From Hofstenia miamia (taxonomy: Eukaryota > Xenacoelomorpha > Acoela > Hofsteniidae), in NCBI GenBank assembly GCA_900660155.1, contig CABFPE010000221.1, positions 649,546 to 713,545 of the forward strand: DNA of 64,000 nt. The letters are read 5' to 3'. Positions within the stretch are counted from its first letter, which is position 1; each line of letters opens with the position of its first letter. The translations under genes and the position numbers were made by a program. The notes under the pieces are model-generated. The model had not been told where the DNA came from and made no database searches. It was given only the letters and a program-made list of their open reading frames with translations. Positions 34,369 through 44,662 of the stretch are shown in pieces.

Positions 34369-34421
34369 GGCTGCGAACCCGGGTCCTCGCGGTCCCAGTC
34401 TAGCCTTCTACCTCTTGGCCA
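34369..34421 (-). promoter_or_regulatory. tRNA-like Pol III box A/box B at the 5' end of Dong
   Basis: On the - strand TGGCCAAGAGGTA (34421-34409) resembles a box A, and GGGTTCGCAGCC (34380-34369) resembles a box B with its GGTTCGA-type core. Spacing is as in a tRNA gene. The stretch between (AAGGCTAGACTGGGACC) also looks like the D- and anticodon-arm part of a Leu/Ser-type tRNA. It lies within about 65 bp of the LINE's 5' end. Whether it drives transcription is inference. Confidence 0.5.
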
Positions 34422-34432
34422 CTGGGGCCCAT

Positions 34433-34455
34433 TATTATTATTATTATTATTCTTG
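34433..34455. repeat. (ATT)n between two Dong copies
   Basis: A short ATT tract separates the 5' end of the first Dong from the 3' end of the second. Confidence 0.9.
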
Positions 34456-34749
34456 CATCTCACAGCTTCATGCTGGTATCTCTCTCAGCTCGGGAACTCA
34501 CCAGTTGCCAGGGAGTCTGAGAGCTTTCCTCAGGACTCTTGCTGTACCTAACAATGCTGCCTTCTGTGCTACTGCTCCTCCCTACGTTGGTACTCCCAAC
34601 TCCTCCAAGTATCTCTTATGCTTCTTACTTACTGCTCCTAGTGCGCCTAATACTACCGGGACTACTTCAACCTTCTTTAACTTCCACAACCTTTCCTCTG
34701 CTAACTCTCTGTACTTGTCTATCTTCTCTTTCTCCTTGCTTTCTACATT
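34456..34749 (-). mobile_element. Second Dong copy, 3' end, running into the assembly gap
   Basis: It matches 31381-31673 with only a handful of differences by eye. It encodes the same C-terminal residues on the - strand. The remainder is hidden by Ns. Confidence 0.9.
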
Positions 34750-35690
34750 NNNNNNNNNNNNNNNNNNNNNNNNNNNNNNNNNNNNNNNNNNNNNNNNNNN
34801 NNNNNNNNNNNNNNNNNNNNNNNNNNNNNNNNNNNNNNNNNNNNNNNNNNNNNNNNNNNNNNNNNNNNNNNNNNNNNNNNNNNNNNNNNNNNNNNNNNNN
34901 NNNNNNNNNNNNNNNNNNNNNNNNNNNNNNNNNNNNNNNNNNNNNNNNNNNNNNNNNNNNNNNNNNNNNNNNNNNNNNNNNNNNNNNNNNNNNNNNNNNN
35001 NNNNNNNNNNNNNNNNNNNNNNNNNNNNNNNNNNNNNNNNNNNNNNNNNNNNNNNNNNNNNNNNNNNNNNNNNNNNNNNNNNNNNNNNNNNNNNNNNNNN
35101 NNNNNNNNNNNNNNNNNNNNNNNNNNNNNNNNNNNNNNNNNNNNNNNNNNNNNNNNNNNNNNNNNNNNNNNNNNNNNNNNNNNNNNNNNNNNNNNNNNNN
35201 NNNNNNNNNNNNNNNNNNNNNNNNNNNNNNNNNNNNNNNNNNNNNNNNNNNNNNNNNNNNNNNNNNNNNNNNNNNNNNNNNNNNNNNNNNNNNNNNNNNN
35301 NNNNNNNNNNNNNNNNNNNNNNNNNNNNNNNNNNNNNNNNNNNNNNNNNNNNNNNNNNNNNNNNNNNNNNNNNNNNNNNNNNNNNNNNNNNNNNNNNNNN
35401 NNNNNNNNNNNNNNNNNNNNNNNNNNNNNNNNNNNNNNNNNNNNNNNNNNNNNNNNNNNNNNNNNNNNNNNNNNNNNNNNNNNNNNNNNNNNNNNNNNNN
35501 NNNNNNNNNNNNNNNNNNNNNNNNNNNNNNNNNNNNNNNNNNNNNNNNNNNNNNNNNNNNNNNNNNNNNNNNNNNNNNNNNNNNNNNNNNNNNNNNNNNN
35601 NNNNNNNNNNNNNNNNNNNNNNNNNNNNNNNNNNNNNNNNNNNNNNNNNNNNNNNNNNNNNNNNNNNNNNNNNNNNNNNNNNNNNNNNNN
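34750..35690. other. Assembly gap (941 N)
   Basis: Unknown sequence. Open frames crossing it are meaningless. Confidence 1.
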
Positions 35691-35698
35691 GTTCATTC

Positions 35699-35752
<54 letters not shown>
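35691..35752. repeat. (ATT)n tract at the right edge of the gap
   Basis: GTTCATTC followed by about 17 ATT units. GTTCATT followed by ATT repeats also occurs at 32482-32511 inside Dong, so this may be a Dong copy truncated at the same internal point. Confidence 0.8.
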
Positions 35753-35755
<3 letters not shown>

Positions 35756-36374
35756 ACTCAACATATATGTAAAAAAGAAACAATCCATCCTGTTTGCAAA
35801 TCAATATATCTTAGCGATATGCGCATTGCGCAACCTGACATCCAATTTAATGCAAAAACAAAGATCTAAATTTTGGGTACTTTTCAGTTATCAGTAGTCC
35901 ATTAAATAAATTATTCCAGATCTAGAACTTACATATTTTAAATTGCATTTTGAGCCGTTAAATTTGGTCTTCAAATTGGAAGTCAATCTTTGGTAAAACT
36001 TTGCTAAAGATGTTTTTAATAGCTTTGGCGTAGGGCCAAGTTATTCAAAATACCTTACTCCTCTACTTTTTTATGAAATAAAATGTTAGCAACGTTAAGT
36101 TTCATTTGTAAATATATACATTAAATTCAAAAACGGTGTAATTTAAGAAAGTCTGTCTGAAACTAGATTCTCATCTCCCTATTTTCATTTGTACTTCTTA
36201 TTCCCATTGAATGATTGAAAATATTACTATATGGCAAGCAATGAACATCATATATTCCAAATTGCAATTCATCCACACAAAAATACTAGCATATAAAACG
36301 TTTTATTTTGTAATTAGTTTGTAGTTGTCATTATTTTTACAATTAATTTCTTGTGGCTATTTAATACTGTTTAG
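35753..36374 (+). other. 3' end of the inferred SLF2 intron
   Basis: AT-rich, no other feature. It ends in a pyrimidine-rich tract and TTTAG. Confidence 0.5.
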
Positions 36375-37902
36375 GCCATCAATGCGCGAGTGCATGGTGA
36401 AAGTAGAAAGAGGAAATTTTGATGAATTGTTGCCTACTTCTGATAATGATTTTGATCTTTCCGATAATTTTGTCTTCTCTTTAAATGACGTATTGGAGGA
36501 AAGAAAGAAGGAAAGCGCACAGCTAAAAATAGAATTAAATGCTGAGGATTGTGATTACAAATTGTTTAAGGAGTCTACTGATGCTGTAGAATCTATGGTC
36601 GGTGTGAAGGATGTTGAAATGCCTGGGAGACATCCTGGTCTTCCCATATTCACCAAATATGATTCTTCTACTTGTGTCCTTCCGGAGGAATTCATCAAGC
36701 AAACACCCGAAACTTCGCTTTTTGAGAAGTTTCTTTTAATCAAATCTGATAATATTGAGTTGATGTTCTACTTATCTTCATCGAAACTACTGTGTGTAAA
36801 AGATTGTCCATCTATTGAACTATTTAACTTTTTATTTCATTTGCTTGGTTCCCATCCTACTGATATTGTTGTGCGGTACATGGTCACTTCCCTAATTTGT
36901 GAGTCTTTACAAAAGCACTCAAATGCTTTAAAGTCCTTGCCGTGGTTTCCTTCGATTTCTCAAGTTCTCTGTGTTATTTGTAACATTGGAAGTGAAATTG
37001 ATATACTATTTCCAGAAGAATTTCGTGCTAATTTTTCTTTTGATTGTCCGCATTATCCTATTTCAAATTCCTCTCATAAAAAGCCAACTAAAATTGGCAA
37101 TGCCTTGGAAGTTATTGCTCAGTCGTTGGGTTACATTTGTGACGTTCTTAATTGCGTTGTAACATCTGGTTTTGTTTCTTATACCTGGCAAGAAGCAATT
37201 TTCCTTTTAATAATTATAATGCGTGCTTCATTGCAAAGAGAATCTGACGTTACATCATCTAATATGATTGAGTTCATAAAGAATTTAATAGAATACGTTC
37301 CTCAAGCCGATTTTGAAATGTTTGCTACTGAGTTCGTTGTAGTTTTTCCCCGAATTTCTGGCCACCATCATGATACTTTATTTCTGACGAGTTTGTTTCA
37401 TGAGGATCGCGCGTTTTCCATTTTGAGACCTGCATGTTTTGTTACTTTGTATAATATTATTGAAAAATGTTTCCATGTTAAATTGCAGAAGCGAAGATTG
37501 CATTGCGAAATTGCGACGTCATACAAAATCGGAATGCTTCCCGAGATATTGATGGAAGTCAAACCTCAACAGTTTGAAGAGGAAGAAATGTATTATCCCT
37601 TACGCAGTTTTATCTCAATTCTAAATCGCTGTTTCGCATACAGACATTACAATTCAAGCCTTTGCAACGATCTCAAGGCTCTAACGTATCGATTGAGTTC
37701 TATTCAACAGGGCATTCGTGACCATGCTTTGCGCATGCATCGGAGTGAAGTCAAGGACCGTGTTATTTATTCAATAAACTACATAACTACCATCCTATCT
37801 GGCTTTACGCGACGACAGACACAACTTTTCGCATCTCCACAACAAAACAAACCGCTTTCATACGTGCAACTAGAGCATGAAGAGATTGTGCCAGACGAGT
37901 AG
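36375..37902 (+). CDS. SLF2: SLF2/FAM178-like protein, large terminal exon (CANIN domain)
   Basis: Vertebrate SLF2 links RAD18/SLF1 to the SMC5-SMC6 complex at damaged chromatin in the nucleus, through a C-terminal CANIN domain. This exon encodes about 508 residues. After an acidic, disordered start (DNDFDLSDNF), it reads GRHPGLPIFTKY, then FEKFLLIKSDNIELMFYL, LFNFLFHLLGSHPTDI, LPWFPSISQVL, LEVIAQSLGYICDVL and a helical C-terminus with KALTYRLSSIQQGIRDH and RMHRSEVKDRVIYSI. The order and spacing fit the FAM178 family: a PG.xIF start, the pattern F..L......P...L..LF.LL, a WxPS motif, and a last helix near RTKVKD. The exon starts after TTTAG, so the upstream Met codons (from 36325) are intronic. 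With exon 23226-23374 the protein is about 558 residues, much shorter than human SLF2, and lacks most of its long N-terminus. Family assignment is from remembered patterns. Confidence 0.65.
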
Positions 37903-38119
37903 TTTATATATTCTTCTCCCTTTTTTATTCTTAATCAAATTGCTTAAATCGGTTTTTTAAGCTCTGTAAAAATATTGATTTTGTTAAGATAGTTTGTTGT
38001 AAATGGTTTTATAAAAAAAATTAAGTTTCTCTGTAACGATTTTATTTGTTGCTAAATTGGTTAAAGCAATTAATAGTCCAATACAATAAGTATATATGTT
38101 CAAATATTGCTTCAGAATC
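37903..38119. other. 3' UTR/intergenic between SLF2-like gene and TTLL12
   Basis: AT-rich. No clear AATAAA signal close to the stop was identified. Confidence 0.4.
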
Positions 38120-38520
38120 AGGCAAACTAGGCTTCTGCGAGTTGACTTTTTAAGCTCGAGTCGAGTAGTGTTGGAACCCTAACTCGTGAGTTCGAGTCGA
38201 GTTACAATTACTTTTTCTCGTTAGGCTAAGCTATATATATATAACTGCGCTATCCTATATTAATTTACGACAGAAATACAGCATATTAGATTTAGTGAGA
38301 GAAACCAAGCCTGATGGCTTAAAGTTTGAAATAAATAGTGAAAGGCCGATGGATTCATTATAAAAAAATTGAAAAAAATAGATTCAAGCTAATATCGAGT
38401 TGGTTTCGAGTACTCGAAATGTCGAGTTTAGTTTTTGGACCTCGAGTCGAGTTCGAGTAACACTAAATTTGCGAGTGAAATTTCGAGTTTTTCGAGTTGA
38501 GTCTAGGGTTAGGGTTATGT
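38120..38520. repeat. GAGTCGAGT-rich repeat upstream of TTLL12
   Basis: Both ends are dense in CGAGTCGAGT/CTCGAGTCGAG motifs in either orientation around an AT-rich centre with (TA)5. It looks like a decayed MITE. Two TTAGGG-like units (38504-38516) sit at its right end. It lies about 180 bp before the TTLL12 start codon, in the likely promoter or 5' UTR intron. Confidence 0.4.
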
Positions 38521-38697
38521 TTAGGATTTTTCCATGAAATACTTGTAATATATATTTTGGAGTTTTTATGAAATTATGTAAATGAAATTGCAATTTCACA
38601 AATTCACTGAAATTTTGAAACCAAATGACGCAATGATTTATGAACTTTAAAGAGCTTTGTTTTCAAATTTTATTAATTATGTTGTATTTTCAGAACT

Positions 38698-40218
38698 ATG
38701 GATTCTATTGAAGAATTAGTGAGCTTGCATTCAGTTCAACTGCGAGTTTCTGGGATCCCTGAAATGTATTGGGTTTCTTTGATTCGAAAGGTAGTTGACG
38801 ACGTTTATGATGGAAACGAATTTTTCAGCGTAAATGAAATTCAAAGTGATTCGGGTGTTTCACGTTTCGAAGCGATCACCACTCGAGAACTCGACTCTAG
38901 CAATGAATCTAATATTTTTTTAATTGATAATTGGTGGACTTTTGAAATCAAATCAATGAGACATATTTTATCAACCAACCATAATGTGCTTTCTCGTGTG
39001 GAGACAGTTATCGGACTTCACCCAAATCAAAATTCTTCATCCCATAGTCGTATCAATGACGTCTTTTCAGAAATGTGGCGTTTTGTTAGATGCTACACTA
39101 TTCAAAGTGGAGCAACCCCTGAGGATAGAGAGTCCGTGTGGTATTTCATGGATCAATTTGGCAGTAGTGTGACTCATTCTGATGAACCTAATGCTGAAAT
39201 CCGAACCTTTATTTTTCAGCCTACGGGGGTCTCCTATTCTTTGCTATGGCCTTTGAAAAATATAGATAGCGGTGATTTAGTGACTCGTGATTACCTTTCT
39301 GGTGCTGAATTAAATTCTATTCTTTGGAAAAATGTAAAGCTTTATCCTTGGACTAGAAGTTTAGATATTAGTTCTCTTTCTTTAATTCGTCATTCATATG
39401 ATTATGAAGATATTGCAAGTCATAGAGAAGAAGACGTAGCGGGTTTAGAGTTAGAAGAATTATCCTCTCCAACGCTTAACCTGCCCTTGAATGTCTTTAC
39501 TGATGACCCAACTGTTCTAAAATGTTTAACTCACCCAAATTTCAAACTTGTTGATTTCATTGAAAACGCTAACATCATTTGGATTGCAACTCATTTCAAA
39601 GGGTTTAGGAAAGCAGTTAATAATCACCAATTTATTAATCAATTTCCCGGTGAATATCTGTTAACTTGCAAGGATTTATTAGCTTCTTTGGCTGAAAAAC
39701 AAAACAAGGATTCTCTTTTTCCACCATGGTTCCAGGAATCCTATAACTTATACTATAACCTCCCATTATTTGCACAGACATTTTTAGAAAGAGCCAATAA
39801 AGGTGAAGACAATACTTGGATTATGAAGCCTTGGAATTTGGGGAGAGCTCTTTCTTCTTACGTATCGAATTCTCTTGATCAGATTATTCGTCTGACCGAT
39901 ATTCATGTACCTTTGGCCGCATTTAAATACATTGAGCATCCTGTTTTAATAGAAAGACCAAATATTGGCGGTGTGAAGTTTGATTATCGTATTTGTGTTC
40001 TCCTGAAAAGTGTAAATCCTTTATCGCTAGCTGCTCATCACATTGTTTGGCTTCGTTTTGCGAATCAGAAATTTATGTTAAGTAACTTTGATGAATATAC
40101 TAGGCATTTTACCGTAATGAATTACGTTGAAGACCATTTACTGGACATGAATTATTTCGATTTTATTAAGCTTTTCAACTCTTTGTATCCTGATTATGGT
40201 TGGGATAGGCTTTTAAAA
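38698..40218 (+). CDS. TTLL12: TTLL12, exon with residues 1-507
   Basis: TTLL12 is the tubulin-tyrosine-ligase-like member generally regarded as lacking ligase activity, with roles reported in tubulin and histone modification and antiviral signalling in vertebrates. The exon opens MDSIEELVSLHSVQLRVSGI and continues PEMYWVSLIRKV. It carries SNIFLIDNWWTF, EMWRFVRCY, VWYFMDQFGS, SYSLLWPLKNIDSGD, the TTL-domain segments NIIWIATHFKGFRKA, NQFPGEYLLTCKDLL, NTWIMKPWNLGRALSSYVSN, KYIEHPVLIERPNIGGVKFD and YRICVLLKS, and HFTVMNY. These align in order along the whole human protein. The ATG at 38698 follows a TTTTCAG/AACT acceptor-like site, so a 5' UTR exon may exist upstream. The donor GTATAG is at 40219. 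The long intron-free stretch is unusual for this gene. Confidence 0.93.
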
Positions 40219-40919
40219 GTATAGCATTGTCGTACAATCAATCTGAGAATAGCTTTAGCGTTCAGAGCGGAATCTTCCTCAGTAGTGGAGACGCAAAATG
40301 TTTTCAAATTACTTATGAAGACATAATGTAATGATTTTAATATTTTTACATGCCTAGATAGGTATCTATATATTCTATGAATGAACTTAATTATAACTGG
40401 AGAAGTAATTTTCATTCTTTCTGTCTACCACTGAGGACAATGCCAAAGTAGGCAAAAATATATTTCAAATTTCATCATTTTTTAATCTATAAGTATTTCT
40501 TATTTATATTCTTTACTAGTTGTTTATTGATTGGCTGAAATATATAAAAAACTTGTCTTAAATTTATGATATTGCTTTGCAATGTAATATGTCAATTTGA
40601 AAGCCTAAGTTGGCATGAGCTAAGTATATTCTGATGATGATCATAACATATTTCACAAGTTGTTATTGTTGCTTTAAATGAAAATTTATATATATTCACG
40701 CTATCTTTTCAAGTTGCATGATCTCTTTCTAATGGATACAATATCATTGCTACTATGTTGAATGTCAAATACTAAGCCGATTTCCAAGTTCCCGTTATGC
40801 CGTTATTTGTATAAGTCTACGTATTGTATTGCAGCCCTCACAAATTGTTTTTTGATTTTGTAATTTTATTCAATTATTTTTTATATTTTCTAAATTCAGT
40901 GTACGCCAATGCTTACTAG
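40219..40919 (+). other. TTLL12 intron, 701 bp
   Basis: It is bounded by GTATAG and TTACTAG. A better pyrimidine tract ends TTCAG at 40899, but using it puts a TAG stop in frame, so the TAG/GAC acceptor 20 bp downstream is preferred. Confidence 0.7.
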
Positions 40920-41201
40920 GACTCCCATCAAGCAATTAGAGAGCTTTTCGTCAAGGCCTGTCAGGGGCGTGGTTATCCATTTGGTCTAATGAACTTGCCG
41001 AATTCTAGGGCACTTTATGGTATAGATATGATGGCAAAATGGACTGAAGATAATACAAAAATGCAACCTGTCATTCTCGAGGTGAATTTCAATCAGGATT
41101 CGATTCGTGCCTGTAAACATTTTCCTTCATATTTTAATGACATTTTCAATTATTTATTTCTAGATCAAAACAATGATGGAAAATTTATCAAAATTGAGTA
41201 A
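40920..41201 (+). CDS. TTLL12: TTLL12, terminal exon
   Basis: It begins in frame with DSHQAIRELFVKACQGRGYP and continues NLPNSRALYGIDMMAKW, MQPVILEVNFNQDSIRACKH and NDIFNYLFLDQ to a stop at 41201. This is the conserved end of the TTL domain. ILEVN(F)N is the nucleotide/metal-binding motif of the ATP-grasp fold, and CKHFPSYFNDIF matches the family C-terminus. Joined to the first exon at phase 0 (LLK + DSH), the protein is about 600 residues against 644 in human, so it appears complete. Confidence 0.9.
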   Translation, partial: DSHQAIRELFVKACQGRGYPFGLMNLPNSRALYGIDMMAKWTEDNTKMQPVILEVNFNQDSIRACKHFPSYFNDIFNYLFLDQNNDGKFIKIE

Positions 41202-41319
41202 AATGATTTTCTTTCTTGTAATTTTCAATATTTGAATATTAATTTATATGAAGACTGTCTAATTTAAATGCTAATAATTTAATATTATTGTCATACTCTA
41301 ATATAGGAACAAAAAGGCA
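41202..41319. other. TTLL12 3' flank
   Basis: Short AT-rich spacer. Confidence 0.4.
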
Positions 41320-41601
41320 ATGCTTCCTTGCCCGTGGGAAGAGAACATTGCCAAGTTTAGGCCAAGTTTAGATTGTTCATATACTGCATGCACCTCGTTA
41401 AACGATACAGTGGACAAATCAAGATGTTTAACAAACGAATACAACAAAAATAACATAAAAAATATATTGTTGATTTTGTTTTTCATTCTTTTTCTTGTTT
41501 TATTAGCATTGATTAGTGATATAAAATCAGACTTATTTTTGCATTTACGGAACTTGAATTGTATAGAATTGAAATCTTACTATCGAATAATAAATTCATG
41601 A
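41320..41601 (+). CDS. Small ORF with one transmembrane segment, uncertain
   Basis: The 93-codon frame starts MLPCPWEENIAKFRPSLDCS and includes four cysteines before a hydrophobic segment (ILLILFFILFLVLLALI, residues about 48-64), then a polar tail. An acceptor-like TCTAATATAG lies 15 bp before the ATG, so it might be the last exon of something or a 3' alternative. No family is recognised. It could be chance, because hydrophobic frames are common in T-rich DNA, but the N-terminal half has ordinary composition. Confidence 0.25.
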   Translation: MLPCPWEENIAKFRPSLDCSYTACTSLNDTVDKSRCLTNEYNKNNIKNILLILFFILFLVLLALISDIKSDLFLHLRNLNCIELKSYYRIINS

Positions 41602-42690
41602 AGCAGGCTCCGCGTTGATTCTTAAATCACCTGTTTTATCAATTTTGTGTTGTGAGATCTGCAATATAATCATAACGACAGTGACTTTGGAGAAAATCCT
41701 GTCAATATCATAGTCCACGTTTTGTACCCGAGACAAGTCATGTATGGGCCGCGACAATAAATAATTGTGTAGCATTGGAAAAACATTTTCAACTTTCTCT
41801 GAATGCTGAAAGTATTAATTAATTAAAATTTCTGCAAAAAAGTTAGGTAAAAGAAGCCGTTGTCAATTAGGTTTTTTAATTCGTGTCTGAATATGGTAAA
41901 TGAAATGTTAAAAAACTTATGTTACAATTTTATCTGATTATCTCAAAAAATCAAAGAAAAAGAAAGAAAATGTATATATATTTAGAATGGCTTTGTAAAA
42001 TATCTAACACTGTACAATTCTAAGTAGTGTTAAAGAAACAATACAAAAACAGCCACAAATGCACATACAAAATTTCATAGAACATTTACTTTTCAAAACG
42101 TCTGGGAACACAAAAAGTGTCAAATATTTTTTATTTAGATTGCATTGGAAAAGAAGAGTCGTTGAACAAATGTAAACCATGGCGTAGATTTAGATTACGT
42201 GTAGTTTATTTAAAAAACAAATCGAATCTAAAAATTAAACCTTGAAATACTACATATATCTAGAGAATGGTTATAACTCCAAAATCCTCCGTAGATTGAA
42301 TTAAAAATCGAATACATTTAGTTGTTTCACAAATTGAAAATCTATCTCAGAAAGGTTTTCTATTCGTTAAATATGCCTTTTTCAACTAAATTAGGAATGG
42401 GATCCGGATAGTTAATTGAATATACCGGATAATGAGATTGCCGGATACTGGATAATATTTTGTTTGATTATTACTAGGACAACCAGAAATATGATTTAAG
42501 AAACAAAATATGACCGTATTTTTTTGACACAGTATGACAGAATTTAGTAAAATATGCCCTAAATGTAACAATCCATTTTTCAAAATGATCCATTTAAGCA
42601 ATATAAAATGTTTTTCTGTTACTGAGGACCAGATATATAACAAATGCAAAAACTTTTACATAATAAAGTCAATTTTTTAAAGTAACTACT
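41602..42690. other. AT-rich, no gene recognised
   Basis: CCGGATA recurs three times near 42412-42455. Nothing else is supported. Confidence 0.4.
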
Positions 42691-42704
42691 TGACTAAATT
42701 TTAA

Positions 42705-43080
42705 CAGCAGCACGTACATTTCCATATATTATTGCGGTTAAGATTTCTATAAGCTAAGAGCTTTCTCAACATAGAGAAACATCTCTCAACTGCAGCCGAT
42801 ATTGCTTGACATTTTCGTAACTTGGCATACAATGCCGATTAAATGTCCATCCTCCTTTCCTTCCATTATAGCAGTGAAACCGGTATTTTCTAATTGTGAC
42901 TTGAATCTTGATATAGGCGATTGTTCCACAGGTATCATTTCCAAGATCAAGGGTGGGAGTAATAACAACACCTGGTGGAATTTCAAATCTGCCAAATATT
43001 GAATTTATGATGATTGAAGCAATTAAATTGCCAGCCCTCATATATTTTGCCTGAATAAGCATGGCACCATTTTGCAACAC
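42705..43080 (-). pseudogene. hAT transposase C-terminal (dimerisation) relic
   Basis: On the - strand AISAAVERCFSMLRKLLAYR, followed by NLNRNN (about 42812-42735), is the hAT C-terminal dimerisation signature (SxxxVERxFS...L). A preceding frame (43080-42800) contains GWTFNRHCMPSY and similar residues, shifted relative to the motif. No terminal repeats were found around it, and the catalytic part is absent or unrecognisable. Confidence 0.6.
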
Positions 43081-43249
43081 GTGTGACTTGCAAAATACAT
43101 GAAATAATAATGTATATGGTTCCTTTAGTATTTTTTCAGCTGATTATGAAAGTGAAATTGATTCGATAAATAATAAAATCTTGGAGAAAAATAGTTACTC
43201 ACATAAAATTATTAAAAAATAGATTGATAAAGCAGTCAGCTCATAAAGA
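43081..43249. other. Short spacer, possibly more Penelope-like sequence
   Basis: No clear motif. Confidence 0.3.
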
Positions 43250-43575
43250 AGAACATGAAGTAAGAGACGTACTTAAACCTATTTATTGGAAGATACCATA
43301 CATCGATTCAAACATTAAAATCATAAATCAGATGCTTCGGCCATTAATATAACAATTAAAAAAATCAGTGATACAACTAATATTGTACTCCTTAGAAACT
43401 CAAGATATTTTCCCGAACAAAGATACCCTCAACAATGTCTAGTTCCATCAATTGTATAATATGATTGTGAAGAATGTAAATACTCCTATATCTGAGAAAC
43501 TAAGCGACATTTATACGAGAATTAATGAACACCTTTCGCTACACCTCAGATCAGAAATTTATACACATACATCAA
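43250..43575 (+). pseudogene. Penelope-like element relic with GIY-YIG endonuclease
   Basis: The + strand gives DVLKPIYWKIPYIDSNI, then CLVPSIV, a stop, YDCEECKYSYI, a stop, ETKRHLY, and after a one-base shift TRINEHLSLH. The C-x2-C...YIxET.RHL.TRI.EH series is the GIY-YIG endonuclease of Penelope-like retroelements, and the preceding segment fits the linker between RT and endonuclease. Stops and the frameshift make it a relic. The RT itself was not recognised upstream. Confidence 0.6.
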
Positions 43576-44662
43576 CCAAGATCAGAAAATTTTAATATGA
43601 CCATGAAAAGCTCTAATACTAAAATCGCAGAAACAATCATTATTTACCATGCCAAAAAAGTATATGTAGAGTAATATTTAGGTAAAATCTTTCTGAAATG
43701 TCATTCAGTAATTCTTTCAAAATATAAGTTTACAGAATTAGATTATAAAATAACAACTGGGATCTGGGCTATTCATGCCTTAAAAATATGCTATAACGCA
43801 TAATTTTACGTATTTGCAAATCATTTAATATTCACACCATTTTAAAAATTGTAATGTACATGAAGTTCGATCTGCAAATATCGTGAAATTACAAATATCT
43901 CCTACCCGACCTGTGCGTGTCTTAGGGAAGGAAAATTATTCAAGCGAATAATTTTTGTATGTTTTTATTTGCATTGGCGTGCATTTTTTCAAATAATATA
44001 CTTTTTAAAATTCCCTATTGAGCTATTCAAAAATTATCCTGCTGCTATAGTAGTAGTTATTTTCATATTCCTGTCATGTTAAATGTGAAGAAAATAACTT
44101 TTGCTAACTCATCAATTATGTGCAAGGGTAATAAGTATTGAGAAATGTATAAATTTTGGGTAGAACTACGGCCCGTGTCTGATCCGTAGCCCCTGCCAAT
44201 AAAAACCCGCCCATTATGCATGTAGTTAAGTTTGATTTAAAACTAAAATGCATACGTAATAAGAAAGCCATTGAGTGTGCTATTATACATCTATACAATG
44301 TTTTGTAATTCGTATTTATTTTTTGATTTCGGGATTGGAATTGAAAAATTTTTCAGTCTGGGTTTGAATATAGTTTACTGTCCATGAGTGTCGTGCTTTT
44401 TACATGTACACTGTAGGCCTAAGCTGTTCAATAACTGAATCAAAATATTTTAGTAGCTTTTCTTAAAGTCCCCTAAAATTTAAAATACGAATAAATGTCA
44501 TAATTATTTACTTTAGAGCTGCCTGTCTTAGAAAATATTGTGACCAGATTAAAATTTTTTATATTTTTATCAATATTCAACTAAATTTCTTCAGATCCCA
44601 TTACCTTATTGCATTTGGTTTGACGTCATTTGCTCAATAATATACATAAGCAAAGAAGTCAT
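43576..44662. other. AT-rich, no gene recognised
   Basis: Nothing supported was seen. Confidence 0.4.

Larger units (their letters stand above)
31381..34432 (-). mobile_element. Dong/R4-clade LINE, nearly full length, inactivated
   Basis: It runs from the 3' end (GAAGCTGTGAGATG on the - strand, then (TAA)n) to a 5' end at GGGCCC next to another (ATT)n run. It is much richer in G and C than the window. The order on the - strand is a tRNA-like head (34421-34369), a basic N-terminal region, a truncated RT, and a C-terminal CCHC plus restriction-like endonuclease. TAA repeats on both sides are the known target of Dong. It lies inside the inferred SLF2 intron, antisense to the gene. Confidence 0.9.
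23375..36374 (+). other. Inferred 13.0-kb intron of the SLF2-like gene
   Basis: It is bounded by GTGAGC at the 5' side and by a pyrimidine-rich tract ending TGTTTAG at the 3' side. It contains a TIR transposon (23523-26099), a hAT MITE (27025-27589), a TIR element with a nested Harbinger-like element (28470-31023), two Dong LINEs and a 941-N gap. All recognised insertions are non-host sequence, so no further host exon is visible, although one could hide in the gap. Confidence 0.5.

Noticed and set aside
34415-35897. Long open frames crossing the N gap
   Set aside because: They are open only because Ns translate as X. The flanks are Dong sequence and ATT repeat.
36325-36374. ATG at 36325 as the start of the SLF2-like protein
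   Set aside because: The first 17 codons are T-rich and end in a textbook acceptor (TGTTTAG). The coding composition starts after it.
38504-38516. TTAGGG-like units
   Set aside because: Only two units, inside a GAGTCGAGT repeat. Not a telomere or an interstitial array.
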